Assembly (NCBI GenBank): GCA_051016205.1
Contig: CP136534.1
Span: 5,828,001 to 5,892,000, forward strand
Length of the DNA stretch: 64,000 bases
Direction: 5' to 3'
DNA from: Acuticoccus sp051016205
GTDB lineage: Bacteria > Pseudomonadota > Alphaproteobacteria > Rhizobiales > Amorphaceae
Each line of letters begins with the position of its first letter. Position 1 is the first letter of the stretch. Position numbers and translations under genes: made by a program. Shown piece by piece: positions 1-8,909 of this stretch. A model generated the notes under the pieces. That model was not told the origin of the DNA and ran no database searches. It was given only the letters and a program-made list of their open reading frames with translations.

Positions 1-1851
1 CCCGTCCACCGAAGACGCCTCGAAGGTCAGCGCAATGGTGGCCGCGTCGGTGGCAAGCACATCGCTGTGCGGAACCACAATCACGTCCGCCGCACTCTTG
101 ATTGTGTAGCGTCCATCAAGCCGATAGAGCGTGTCCACATCGGTCTTGTCGTCGGGGGGCGCACGCACCGTGACGGTCACACGTGCACTGTCGGTCGCGC
201 CCGACGTGTCGGCCACTGTGTAATCAAATGTGTCGCTGCCCACAAAACCAGAGTTTGGCTCGTAGACAAGATTGCCATTGCCGGACAGACGCACGGTTCC
301 GTTGGCACCATCGGTGAAACCCGTCACCTCGATCCCATCGCCATCGGCATCCTGATCGTTGGCCAGAACGTCGACCTCGACAGCCGCGCCGGAGACCACG
401 CCCGCCTGATCGTCCGTTGCCACCGGCGGCGTGTTGACCGGGTTGTTTGACCCTTCAACCGTAACGGTCACCGTGCCAGCGTCCGTACCTCCTTTGCCAT
501 CGCCAACCGTGTAGTCAAACGTGTCGACCCCGACGAACCCGGCGTCGGGCTGGTAAATTAGCGTGTCTCCGGGTCCTGGGCCCACGGAGCCATTTGCCCC
601 ATTGCTGAATCCGACCACCCGCGGTGCATCACCATCTGCATCGGTGTCGTTTGCCAGCACGTTGACCTCAACGCTGACGCCCGCCTCTGTGCTTGCACTG
701 TCATCACCGGCGATCGGGTCAGCGTTGGCGGGGGGGTCAGATGGCCCGCCCCCGTCAAGGAGCTCCAAGATCCGTGCCTCGGCGCCCTTGCCTGAGCCAA
801 AGTCCACCGGCGAACCCGCCACAGGCCTCAGATCCTCGATCGTCATGCCGAGGCCTTTGGTGGCGTTCACGTATAAGTCGTCATAATACGCAACGCCATT
901 GGGATCTTTATGCTGCATCACGATGTTGGACCCAGTGATGCTGGCAAAATTGACGTTGTGGGATGTCACGTTGTTAAAAACACTGCTCCCAGATGGGACC
1001 GTAATGACACTGGCTTTCGAAGATCCATCTTCCTGAAGATTACTTCCTGGAATGCTGATGAGTGTGTTGTTATTCACCGTCACATTCGACCCTTGGCGAA
1101 CAAATATACCTCTAAGAAGATCATTCACAATGATGTTTTGCTCGATTAATACGTTATTATAAACACCATCATCGAGAAATATACCTTGAACAGTCGCATC
1201 AACAGCTGGAAGCAGGACATTTCCGCGGATCACAACATCTGAGGAAGATCCAGAAAATTGGATAAAATCTTGGTGATCACCACTAGCACCATAATATCGG
1301 CTCGCACCAGTATTATTTTCAATCAGAACATCTTGAACGCCTGCAAATTTGAAACTATCGGTCCGAATATCTTCGACCTTATTTTCAACAATTTCGATAT
1401 CAGAGGCACCGAGGAACACAGCCCCATCAGCGATGTTGTGAATGAAGTTACCTTTGACTATAACATTGGTTGACTGTTCGACCGACACACCACGTCCACC
1501 ATCGAAATTTCCATCGATCGGGCCGCGGATTTCACTATTGATCAAGGTAATATGATCACTACCATTTTCAATGTCGACGAGACCAACGGCAGAGTTGAAA
1601 GATGGGTTACTTGGATAAGCAACCTTAACACTATCAATTCTGATGAATGATGAATTATCTATCTCAATGCGGTCAAACTGTGCAGGATTGCTCGCAATCT
1701 CCGAGCGTATCGTTACGTAGCTACCAAAATTCTGATTGGTGATTTCGATTGAGCCGTAGCGACCAGGCGCTAGGACGATTTCATCCCCTCCTTGTGCGCT
1801 CGCCAACGCTTCATTGAGTTGTGCTGCTGTAGATACATTCCAGACCGTCAC
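1..1851 (-). CDS. Secreted right-handed beta-helix protein with cadherin-like (tandem-95) repeats, partial
   Basis: One open reading frame of 617 visible codons runs from a GTG at 1851 off the left edge, so the C-terminus is missing. A TAA lies in frame seven codons upstream of the GTG and a GGGG Shine-Dalgarno-like run precedes it. The first 300 or so residues carry short Asn/Ile/Val-rich rungs (for example NNVLIEQNIIVNDL) typical of pectate-lyase-like parallel beta-helices. After a Gly/Pro-rich linker come at least two copies of the tandem-95/cadherin-like module, with VNVLANDTDADGD-type starts and GxDTFDYTV ends (about nt 450-720 and 190-450). There is no Sec signal. Proteins of this build are usually exported by type I secretion with a C-terminal signal, which would lie outside the window. 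The beta-helix half is visibly more AT-rich than the repeat half. It could be a polysaccharide lyase/epimerase or a surface adhesin; no catalytic residues can be assigned. Confidence 0.75.
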   Translation of the reverse strand, partial: MTVWNVSTAAQLNEALASAQGGDEIVLAPGRYGSIEITNQNFGSYVTIRSEIASNPAQFDRIEIDNSSFIRIDSVKVAYPSNPSFNSAVGLVDIENGSDHITLINSEIRGPIDGNFDGGRGVSVEQSTNVIVKGNFIHNIADGAVFLGASDIEIVENKVEDIRTDSFKFAGVQDVLIENNTGASRYYGASGDHQDFIQFSGSSSDVVIRGNVLLPAVDATVQGIFLDDGVYNNVLIEQNIIVNDLLRGIFVRQGSNVTVNNNTLISIPGSNLQEDGSSKASVITVPSGSSVFNNVTSHNVNFASITGSNIVMQHKDPNGVAYYDDLYVNATKGLGMTIEDLRPVAGSPVDFGSGKGAEARILELLDGGGPSDPPANADPIAGDDSASTEAGVSVEVNVLANDTDADGDAPRVVGFSNGANGSVGPGPGDTLIYQPDAGFVGVDTFDYTVGDGKGGTDAGTVTVTVEGSNNPVNTPPVATDDQAGVVSGAAVEVDVLANDQDADGDGIEVTGFTDGANGTVRLSGNGNLVYEPNSGFVGSDTFDYTVADTSGATDSARVTVTVRAPPDDKTDVDTLYRLDGRYTIKSAADVIVVPHSDVLATDAATIALTFEASSVDG

Positions 1852-2615
1852 TGAGTGATCCCCGTTTTATTATCGTTACGCAAGTCTTGCTTGCGCGCTT
1901 CTGCTCAACGATCCACGCACGCACTCGGGCTGTCTTAAACTGCCCGAGATCAATCCCGCGGGCATGCCCCTCGGCCGATCAATCATTCAGAGCAGCCTCA
2001 GATCCAGCAAGTGACGCCCAGATCGCTATCCGCGCTTTCCGTCGTTAGCAGACGCCAAACAGCATGTCGATCAAATGACGGGAGAATTAATGTTTGAATT
2101 GAAATATATCCTCGACTCTTGTAGCCATATTTATGACATACTATATTTACCAATAACATAATTTCAATATTTCCCCTCTTTTCTCCTAATTCTTTATGAA
2201 ATAAAGTTGTCAAAACGTTGGCAATAGCTTGATGTGAACATATTTTATATTCCATTTTCAATATAATTACATAATTATTCAAAAAGTATTCACATATATA
2301 CTTTTCGTGGATGGTATGGCCGAAGTCGTTTGGCCGAAGGCGAGGCCTGCCTTGAAAGCGAAACCGATCCCAATGTTTGAGTAACCTATAACGCAGTCCC
2401 TCTGGTGGCGCACCAGAGGTTGGGAAATCTCTAACTCTTTGCGGTACTGTGCCGTTTTCCCGCTGACTGAGCGCCCAGCGCCCTCAGGCGGCATGCCATG
2501 TTGAGTGAAGGGGCTGCCTCAAGAGCGCCGTGTGATGCTCTTGCCAGCACTGAAATTGGAACGATTCGGGCACCACGCGCACCCATCGAAGGGCTGGAGC
2601 GCGCCCTTGGGGCCG
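1852..2615. other. AT-rich intergenic stretch without a convincing gene
   Basis: About 760 bases lie between the beta-helix gene and the transposase remnant. Positions 2080-2320 are strikingly AT-rich compared with the rest of the window. A 94-codon minus-strand reading frame (1998-2282) exists here, but its composition is unlike the neighbours and I recognise nothing in it. It could be a real small transferred gene or chance. The only structure I see is the inverted repeat at 2399-2419. Confidence 0.4.
2399..2419. repeat. 9-bp perfect inverted repeat, 3-nt loop
   Basis: CCTCTGGTG and CACCAGAGG are separated by GCG. The hairpin lies about 200 bp beyond the transposase remnant and is not followed by a T-run. 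It could be an IS-associated or REP-like element, or a remnant terminator. Confidence 0.5.
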
Positions 2616-2619
2616 GGAA

Positions 2620-2960
2620 TCATATCCAGGAGCGGACAACGGCGACCCGACAGAGGGCGGCATGGGCGCCGCTGGCGAGGTGGTCGTCACGCGATGCGAT
2701 CGGGCGGAGGTCCGTAAGGCGGCCGAACATACGGTCGATGGTGTTGGTGTCGTAGCCTTTGTCACCGGGCAGGGTCGCGCCGTCCGACACCCCCTCCAAG
2801 AGAGCTTCGCAGCGGTCCAGTGGGCGAACCTGCCCACCAGTCAGCACAAAGACGATCCAGCGACATCGCCCGTCGATCAGGGCATGGTTTTTCGGTGCGT
2901 CCGCCGCGCCCCTTTAGCTGGCTGCCTACCACCAAGGCCACCGGGGTCTTAGGCGCCCGC
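2620..2960 (-). pseudogene. IS5-family (IS427-like) transposase remnant with internal deletion
   Basis: Read on the minus strand, one frame gives KNHALIDG, then FVLTGGQV, ALLEGV and DKGYDTN, the usual order of the central DDE region of IS5-family transposases. It then jumps directly to RMFGRLTDLRPIASR, which in intact copies lies roughly 30-40 residues further on. The normal VPNIP/KRR segment between GYDTN and the RMFGRL block is missing, so the element is internally deleted. The frame ends at a TGA near 2620, and no N-terminal HTH part is visible upstream of about 2960. I see no clear terminal inverted repeats. It marks past IS activity at the left side of the polysaccharide island. Confidence 0.75.
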
Positions 2961-3191
2961 AAATGGCACCATTGAAGGTGATGCCGGACCGATCGCCAAT
3001 TGCTGTCTAGGTCTATTCGGGTTGGCTGCGGCGTCAGATTGCTCGGGCACTATCACAACGGCACAGTCGAAGCAGTCCAAAGGGGCTGGCGATGGGAGGC
3101 GAAAAGGCGTTTGCGAGAAATCGCTCAACCACATGGACTTTGACACCGAATTGCGCAAAGTGAATACCAAGGACGTGCGCAGCGTAAATAC
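2961..3191. other. Intergenic stretch, nothing recognised
   Basis: The sequence between the transposase remnant and the regulatory repeat upstream of the polymerase gene contains only short overlapping frames without family resemblance. It may include the other end of the decayed insertion sequence. Confidence 0.4.
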
Positions 3192-3241
3192 AGTCTTAAG
3201 GTGATATTCTGCTCCAATGGAGCCTATTTCAACTTAAGACT
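3192..3241 (+). promoter_or_regulatory. Nested inverted repeats in the leader of the Wzy-like gene
   Basis: AGTCTTAAG (3192-3200) and CTTAAGACT (3233-3241) form a perfect 9-bp inverted repeat. It encloses a second small hairpin, GCTCC-AAT-GGAGC (3211-3223). The pair ends 13 bases before the ATG at 3255, so it could be an operator or a leader RNA structure that affects translation. The function is inferred only from position and symmetry. Confidence 0.4.
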
Positions 3242-3254
3242 AGAGAGATTTTAG

Positions 3255-4763
3255 ATGCGATTACATCAACACGTAACCAACGGTTCACCTGAGCACCTTT
3301 TGGTGGGCACTGCTGTAAACAACGGCCGGCAGGAGGCAAGGGCGGCGCGCTCAAGCACCACCTCAGCGGCTGTCCGCGCTTCCAATCATATTCTTGTCGT
3401 TCTCTTCATGGTGTCGCTGACAGTGCCGCCCGAGGTGGCTCTGACCGTCGGCTCGCTCCGCCTGCCCGTGTACCGGATCGTCCTCCTCATCGCAGCGCTC
3501 CCGTGTGCTGTCGCACTGCTCTCTGGCAAGCATGGCCGCATCAATGTTATTGATGTTCTCGTTTTTTGCTATATGGGCTGGAGTGTTCTCGCACTTTTTC
3601 TGGCACACGGCATCGGCCGCTGGCAGTTTTTTGGCCTGACGGGAGTTGAAACAATTGTCCCGTACCTTATCGCTCGGCTCTTCGTTCAATCGTCTGAACA
3701 ATTTGACTCATTCGTAAAGATCTATTTCCGAATCATTCTTTTCGTTTTGCCTTTCGCCATTATCGAAACTCTGACCGGTACGCACATCCTGAGAGACATC
3801 GCCGGGCAAATATTTGGTAGAGAAGGTCTGTTTGTGGGGCGCCCGCCTCGACTTGGGCTCGATCGTGCCTATGGACCTTTCGAGCATCCCATTCACTATG
3901 GCCTCTTTTGCGCAACGATCCTGGGTATGATCGTATCGACGCAGAAGTCAATGATTGCCGCCTTTAGGAAGTACGTACTGGTGGCAGTGGCAGTCTTTTG
4001 CTCTCTCTCGTCTGGTCCCTTTATGTTGCTGGTTGTCCAGACTCAGCTCAAGATCTGGGATGTACTCACACGCGGCGTGGCATACCGCTGGCGAATTCTC
4101 GCAGGACTAACGTTGGTCGCTTATATCTTGATCGATATTGTGTCGAATCGAACGCCTTTTCATGTCCTCGTTACGTATCTGACGCTCCGATTGGAAAGCG
4201 CATACAATCGAATTCATATTTTCAATTTCGGCATGGCGTCCGTAGAGCAGCACCCTTTCTTTGGCATCGGTCTAAATGAGTGGGCACGCCCACCGTGGAT
4301 GAGTTCATCCGTCGACAACTTCTGGCTGGTGATTGCTATGCGGTACGGTCTGCCAGCGCTTGCTCTGCTGGTTCTGGCGCTCGCTGTCCTGTTTTATCGG
4401 ATTGCCCGCGCAAGGTGCACGCCTGTGGCTGCGCGTCGCCGAACGGGTTGGGCCATCAGCATGGTTGGGATGCTCGTGGCTGGGGCCGCAGTCCATTTCT
4501 GGACCGAAATCTACTGCCTTTTCATGTTCATGGTGGGTGCGTCCTACTGGATTATCCATCGCTCTCACCAAGGCGATCATAACGGTGCTGACGAGCCAGA
4601 GGCGCAACACACCCCTCGCCGGCGCCATGTGGCAGCCGCCTCTCCATATGCCGGGCGTGGTGTCGATGGCGGATTGGCCGAACGGTCGCACCGCCGGCTT
4701 GAAGACAATCAAATCTCAAACACACCTCACCGCGTGGCGCGGTCAGCGCATCACGCCCAGTAA
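3255..4763 (+). CDS. Wzy-like polysaccharide polymerase / O-antigen ligase family membrane protein
   Basis: The product is 502 residues with roughly ten or more hydrophobic segments between residues 40 and 430 and a long polar, Arg/His-rich C-terminal tail. The layout (paired helices, a long central loop with GPFEHPIHYG, a later loop with HPFFGIGLNEW, then DNFWLVIAMRYGLP) is typical of O-antigen polymerases/ligases, which join undecaprenyl-linked repeat units at the periplasmic face. It starts the plus-strand part of the island and is followed after 75 bp by a sulfotransferase gene. Its sequence is less GC-rich than regions further right, consistent with transfer. Polymerase versus ligase cannot be decided from sequence, and the last 70 residues are low complexity. 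Confidence 0.75.
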   Translation: MRLHQHVTNGSPEHLLVGTAVNNGRQEARAARSSTTSAAVRASNHILVVLFMVSLTVPPEVALTVGSLRLPVYRIVLLIAALPCAVALLSGKHGRINVIDVLVFCYMGWSVLALFLAHGIGRWQFFGLTGVETIVPYLIARLFVQSSEQFDSFVKIYFRIILFVLPFAIIETLTGTHILRDIAGQIFGREGLFVGRPPRLGLDRAYGPFEHPIHYGLFCATILGMIVSTQKSMIAAFRKYVLVAVAVFCSLSSGPFMLLVVQTQLKIWDVLTRGVAYRWRILAGLTLVAYILIDIVSNRTPFHVLVTYLTLRLESAYNRIHIFNFGMASVEQHPFFGIGLNEWARPPWMSSSVDNFWLVIAMRYGLPALALLVLALAVLFYRIARARCTPVAARRRTGWAISMVGMLVAGAAVHFWTEIYCLFMFMVGASYWIIHRSHQGDHNGADEPEAQHTPRRRHVAAASPYAGRGVDGGLAERSHRRLEDNQISNTPHRVARSAHHAQ

Positions 4764-4838
4764 TTGGACCACTGAATGCTATGACGATGACCGCAAAAGG
4801 TAATTTCTATCAGCGAGCGAAAATCGATAAGGCTCATC

Positions 4839-5909
4839 ATGTCTGACACAAATCGTTGGGAAGGTCCCCTTTTCGTCGTGGGCGCGTCGCGCTCGGGCAC
4901 TGCAATGATGCGGTCAATCTTCAACCGCCATCCTCTCATTCAGCTGGCCGGAGAAACCCACTATTTCGACGACCTTCGTGTGCGCTCAAGCATCTCATCA
5001 CGCGGGCCGGTGCCGAAGCATCAAGAGGCGATGTGTGCCGATTACTTCCGCGCGTTGGACGATCGACCTTACGGGATGCGGGGCAATCCGGCGCGTAGCC
5101 CTCTCTCCCAAGACGCACTGATCGGACGTGCAAAGTCCCTGGGAGGGGGCCTCGATGCCTATTTTGAAAGTCATTGCCGAGATGTTGCCGCGCGCGCGGG
5201 CAAGCGGGTCTGGGGTGAGAAAACGCCTCGGCACATCTTTCGACTGAACGATATTCTGACCGCGTTCCCGTCGGCGCGCGTCATTTGCATGGTGCGCGAC
5301 CCCCGTGCGGTGGTTGCTTCCTATCGAGATTGGCGCAATCAGGGAGGTCTCAACCCTGAAAACGACGACGACTATAAAGGAGCCATAAAGGCGGAAGAAC
5401 GCCGGGCAAAGCTCTCCTACAACATCGTGATCGCAACGTTGCTCTGGCGTGGCACCGTCAACGCTGCGGTCAAAGCCCGAAACGCATTTGGCCGTGAGCG
5501 TGTGCACATTGCGCGTTACGAAGACATCACGCACAATCCTTCTGAGACAGTCGCGCAGCTCTGTGAATGGCTTGATATCCCCTTCGAGACCGCGATGCTT
5601 GATGTGCCCATGCACAACAGTTCCGTTGTCCCGTACGACGCGCATGCAGGCATCAGTAAGGTTGCTGTCAAGCGTTGGCGGCAGGTGCTTTCCCCACGCG
5701 AAGTCGATGTCATCCAATCGATCGCCGGGCGCTGCCTGCAGGATGCAGGCTTCGAGCCGGAAAACATACCGCGATACCGGATCTACAAAGCCTGCGAGTA
5801 TGCGAAACTGCCAATGGCCTTCGGCAGAGCGACGCTGGCGAACCGCGACCGCATGGGCAACGTCGTTTCCTACTCTTGGAGGCGGCTGAGAGCAATCACA
5901 GCGCGCTGA
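4839..5909 (+). CDS. PAPS-dependent sulfotransferase family protein
   Basis: The 356-residue product has a P-loop-like 5'-phosphosulfate-binding motif near the N-terminus (VVGASRSGTAMM, about residues 13-24) and a 3'-phosphate-binding segment VRDPRAVVASYRDW at about 150. Both are characteristic of cytoplasmic sulfotransferases using 3'-phosphoadenylyl sulfate. It has no signal peptide or membrane segment. The KxWRQVLSPREVD and CLQDAGFEPENI blocks near the C-terminus are usual for bacterial members. Lying between the polymerase and glycosyltransferase genes, it most likely sulfates a sugar precursor or the exopolysaccharide. The acceptor is unknown. Confidence 0.85.
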   Translation: MSDTNRWEGPLFVVGASRSGTAMMRSIFNRHPLIQLAGETHYFDDLRVRSSISSRGPVPKHQEAMCADYFRALDDRPYGMRGNPARSPLSQDALIGRAKSLGGGLDAYFESHCRDVAARAGKRVWGEKTPRHIFRLNDILTAFPSARVICMVRDPRAVVASYRDWRNQGGLNPENDDDYKGAIKAEERRAKLSYNIVIATLLWRGTVNAAVKARNAFGRERVHIARYEDITHNPSETVAQLCEWLDIPFETAMLDVPMHNSSVVPYDAHAGISKVAVKRWRQVLSPREVDVIQSIAGRCLQDAGFEPENIPRYRIYKACEYAKLPMAFGRATLANRDRMGNVVSYSWRRLRAITAR

Positions 5910-5933
5910 GAGGGCCGACGTACATGTCGTCGC

Positions 5934-7163
5934 TTAGCGCTCTTCAGCACCATTGGACTGCACCGCTTGGGATAGCTCCTCTGGTTCTGCACCTGGAGAC
6001 CAGGCGGCGTTGCCAAGCCTTGCCCTGATTGAAGCTGGTGGCGACAGCCCATGCAATCCACGGAGTGCTGCTGCAATGTTTGCACGGCTCGCGCCCCAAT
6101 GGATGAACAACTTGTACAACGCCAACGCATACGCAAACGGAACTTTTAGTGGAAACCATTTGCGAACAAACGGCAGAAGATTGCGGCAGGTAAAGTAAAC
6201 CGACAGGGGCCCCGCACGACGGTGAACGGCGCATGAGCCAATCGACCCACCTGCGCGATGGAGGACTGATGCTTCCAATGCAACACCAAGCGGTAGGTTG
6301 CCACGCCCCAACTGCCAATCGATTTCTTCGAAATACAAAAACCAGCGTTCTGGCATCAAGCCGGCGGTTTCGATAAATTCACGGCTGACAAGCATCGACA
6401 CGCCGGGAATGTAAGCCAGGTTATCGGCGGCTGGTAAGGGTGTCTTTGCCGCATCGGCGCCAATGTTGACGCTGACGGCCGTGCCTGCAAGCGGATGTAA
6501 CCGCCCGCCGTCCGTTTGAACCTTGTCGGGCCGCTCAAGGTAGCGAACGCGCCCACCGATGACGGCAAAGCGCCCCATCTCGACGCTTTTGCGCGCAAGG
6601 GCAAAAGGCGTCTGCTGCTCTACGATCGTGTCAGGGTTCAACACCCAGAAGAGGTCGCAGTCTGTGTCCTGCAGTGCCACACGCAGCCCCGCGTTGACGC
6701 CGCTGGCAAAGCCGCGATTTGCGTGCAGAGACAGAATGGTGAGGTGCGCGCGAGGCGGGTCTGAAGGCTCTCCCTCATCGCGCCATTCCACCGTTCGCTC
6801 CCCATCGCTGGCCGCACCGAACGTAAAGTTCGCATCGCAGGCCCATTTCATGACCGCACCAGGCGTTTCGTCGCCGGAGTTATTGTCGACAATGACAATG
6901 TTGAGGTTCGCGTAGGTGCTGTCGATCAGGCTTTGCAAGCAGGCACCAATGAAATCGGCGCAGTGATAGGTGACAATCACAACCGTGATCTTTGGCCACC
7001 CATCGGATTCGGTCGGTTTTTCGAACAGCCCGCGGCGCATCGCCGTCGCGACGGTACCGTCATCAGCGACCCGCCCCGATGGCGCTATGCGTCCTGTTGA
7101 GACCCCGTCCGCAAAATCCATGACTGAAATGCCCTTTTGCGACCAATTGTCGTTTGTCGCCAT
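5934..7163 (-). CDS. Family 2 glycosyltransferase (rhamnosyltransferase-like)
   Basis: The GT-A domain begins with ITVVIVTYHCADF, followed by VDNNSGDETPG and LFWVLNPDT (the DxD-like position of many WbbL-type enzymes is an NPD here). YFEEIDWQLG gives the usual ED/W motif. This matches GT2 enzymes that add rhamnose or other sugars to lipid-linked repeat units in the cytoplasm. I chose the ATG at 7163. A TTG at 7190 has a strong GGAGGT only two bases upstream and could be the real start, adding nine residues. It is convergent with the sulfotransferase gene (24-bp gap) and divergent from the pyruvyl transferase. The final 60 residues are positively charged with amphipathic helices. Confidence 0.85.
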   Translation of the reverse strand: MATNDNWSQKGISVMDFADGVSTGRIAPSGRVADDGTVATAMRRGLFEKPTESDGWPKITVVIVTYHCADFIGACLQSLIDSTYANLNIVIVDNNSGDETPGAVMKWACDANFTFGAASDGERTVEWRDEGEPSDPPRAHLTILSLHANRGFASGVNAGLRVALQDTDCDLFWVLNPDTIVEQQTPFALARKSVEMGRFAVIGGRVRYLERPDKVQTDGGRLHPLAGTAVSVNIGADAAKTPLPAADNLAYIPGVSMLVSREFIETAGLMPERWFLYFEEIDWQLGRGNLPLGVALEASVLHRAGGSIGSCAVHRRAGPLSVYFTCRNLLPFVRKWFPLKVPFAYALALYKLFIHWGASRANIAAALRGLHGLSPPASIRARLGNAAWSPGAEPEELSQAVQSNGAEER

Positions 7164-7492
7164 CAACTGTAGCCAAATAATCTCTAACAAAGACCTCCCT
7201 CTTCAGCAAGACATCCTTCGGCGGAACTTATAGTTTAGCTGTCCAATTTTTAATATATATGGTTTGGTCATTCGGCATTGAACTTCGGTGAAGTCTAATT
7301 TACGTTCAGTAGACTTTTCGAGGCCTGCAGATTCATACTGATGACATCGATTTTCCCAGACCCCACCAATCGCGCCGGAGCAAGGGCACCTGCCCGTCAC
7401 CTCCATCGATGCATTGGACATCCCAGCCCGCGGGGGTGCCTGGGGGACCCGACGCCGCGTCGCCCCCGCACGTCCATCCAAGCGAGGCCGTA
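7164..7492. other. Divergent promoter region of the island
   Basis: About 330 bases separate two divergent genes. Positions 7220-7300 are AT-rich with a TATATATTAA-like run, and a weak minus-strand TTCAAT-17 nt-TATATA arrangement can be seen near 7245-7282. No gene is supported. Promoters for both directions are expected here, but none is strong enough to call alone. Confidence 0.3.
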
Positions 7493-8821
7493 ATGGACCA
7501 ACGTGTCGCAAGGACCGTCAGTCAACCCAAGAAGCTGTGTCTATATGGTTGCGCGCCGGATACGGGAAACCTTGGCGTGTCTGCCTTGTTCTTGTCGATG
7601 CTGAGCGCGATTTCGGGCCGCTATCCCGACGCCGACATCACCGTGTTCGACAATGGCAAGGGCGGTGGGCGTCCCGGCAGCGCCCCTGTTGGCGGTCGGA
7701 CCGTAACCTTCACCCGATGCGGCGCGAATATGTCCCGCCGCTACCATCGATCCGACAACCTCATGACGATGAAGGTCAGTGCCGCTCTCGGCGGGCTCGG
7801 CAATTTGCCCGTCCGCGCCATTCGCAATGCCGATGCGGTGCTCGACATCAGCGGCGGTGACAGTTTCACCGATCTTTACGGGATGAAGCGCTTCAAGAGC
7901 ATGACTATTGCCAAGCAGCTTGCCATCGCGCTCGGAACGCCTCTCATCTTCATGCCGCAAACCTATGGGCCGTTCACGACGCCGAACGCTGGTGCCGTCG
8001 CGCGCCGCCTCGTGGCCGCAAGCGCCATGGCCTGGGCGCGAGACGAGCCAAACCACGAGACGCTTCGCACCCTCTTGGGGACTGGCTATGTGCCCGAACG
8101 GCACAGACGCGGCGTCGACATCGCCTTCGCCTTACCGCGCGAGCGGCCACATGTGATGCCCTCATGGTTAAACGACGACTTCGACCGGCAAAATGAGGTG
8201 CCTGTGGTCGGCTTCAACGTCAGCGGGCTGATCTACAACAGAGGCGCCGACGGGTCTCGCCAATTCGGCTTCAAGGCGGACTATCAAGACCTCGTACACG
8301 GTGCCCTTGAGAGGCTGCTGTCTCAGAGTAACGCCAAGATTCTCCTGATTCCGCATGTGTTGGAGCGGCCCGGGTCGCAGGAGGCTGACACACCGGCCTG
8401 CCGCAAGGTTGCAGAGCGGCTCGCCCGCAGCGACCGCGTGCGCGTCCTGGACGAGGTGTACAGCGCGACCGAGATGAAATGGGTGATTGCACAGACACGC
8501 TATTTCTGCGGCACGCGCATGCATTCGACCATCGCCGGGCTGTCTTCACACGTCCCGACCACCGCAATCGCCTACTCGAAGAAGACGCAAGGGGTGTTCG
8601 AAAGCTGCGGACAGGGCGAAAACGTTGTTGACCCGCGGCACCAGTCAACGGGCGATTGCATCGATGCCATCTGGCGCGGATGGCAGTCCCGCGAGGCGAC
8701 TGCACACGCCCTCGCAGACGCCATTCCAGGCATTGTCTCCCAGGCACACCGCCAGAACGATGAAATCCTGGACTTCATCGATGACATGGCCGCAGCGCGA
8801 CGTGTGGGGGCGCTCGGTTGA
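7493..8821 (+). CDS. Polysaccharide pyruvyl transferase family protein
   Basis: The product is about 442 residues from the ATG at 7493, preceded by AGCGAGG. An earlier in-frame ATG at 7409 adds 28 Pro/Gly/Ala-rich residues with no domain and is less likely. Features of the family are the N-terminal YGCAPDTGNLGVSALF nucleotide-type loop, DISGGDSFTDLYG, IFMPQTYGPF, the central VGFNVSGLIYN, and RYFCGTRMHSTIAGL near the C-terminus. Such enzymes transfer pyruvate from PEP onto sugars of exopolysaccharides as ketals, adding negative charge. Together with the nearby sulfotransferase it predicts an acidic polymer. It is followed after 88 bp by the methyltransferase. Confidence 0.85.
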   Translation: MDQRVARTVSQPKKLCLYGCAPDTGNLGVSALFLSMLSAISGRYPDADITVFDNGKGGGRPGSAPVGGRTVTFTRCGANMSRRYHRSDNLMTMKVSAALGGLGNLPVRAIRNADAVLDISGGDSFTDLYGMKRFKSMTIAKQLAIALGTPLIFMPQTYGPFTTPNAGAVARRLVAASAMAWARDEPNHETLRTLLGTGYVPERHRRGVDIAFALPRERPHVMPSWLNDDFDRQNEVPVVGFNVSGLIYNRGADGSRQFGFKADYQDLVHGALERLLSQSNAKILLIPHVLERPGSQEADTPACRKVAERLARSDRVRVLDEVYSATEMKWVIAQTRYFCGTRMHSTIAGLSSHVPTTAIAYSKKTQGVFESCGQGENVVDPRHQSTGDCIDAIWRGWQSREATAHALADAIPGIVSQAHRQNDEILDFIDDMAAARRVGALG

Positions 8822-8909
8822 AAACGAGGCCGTCCGACAGCCTCTCGCCGCTCATGGGCCGGGAGCGAGGAATAGTCCTGACGCCACTCATGAGGGAGGC
8901 TGGAGCACG

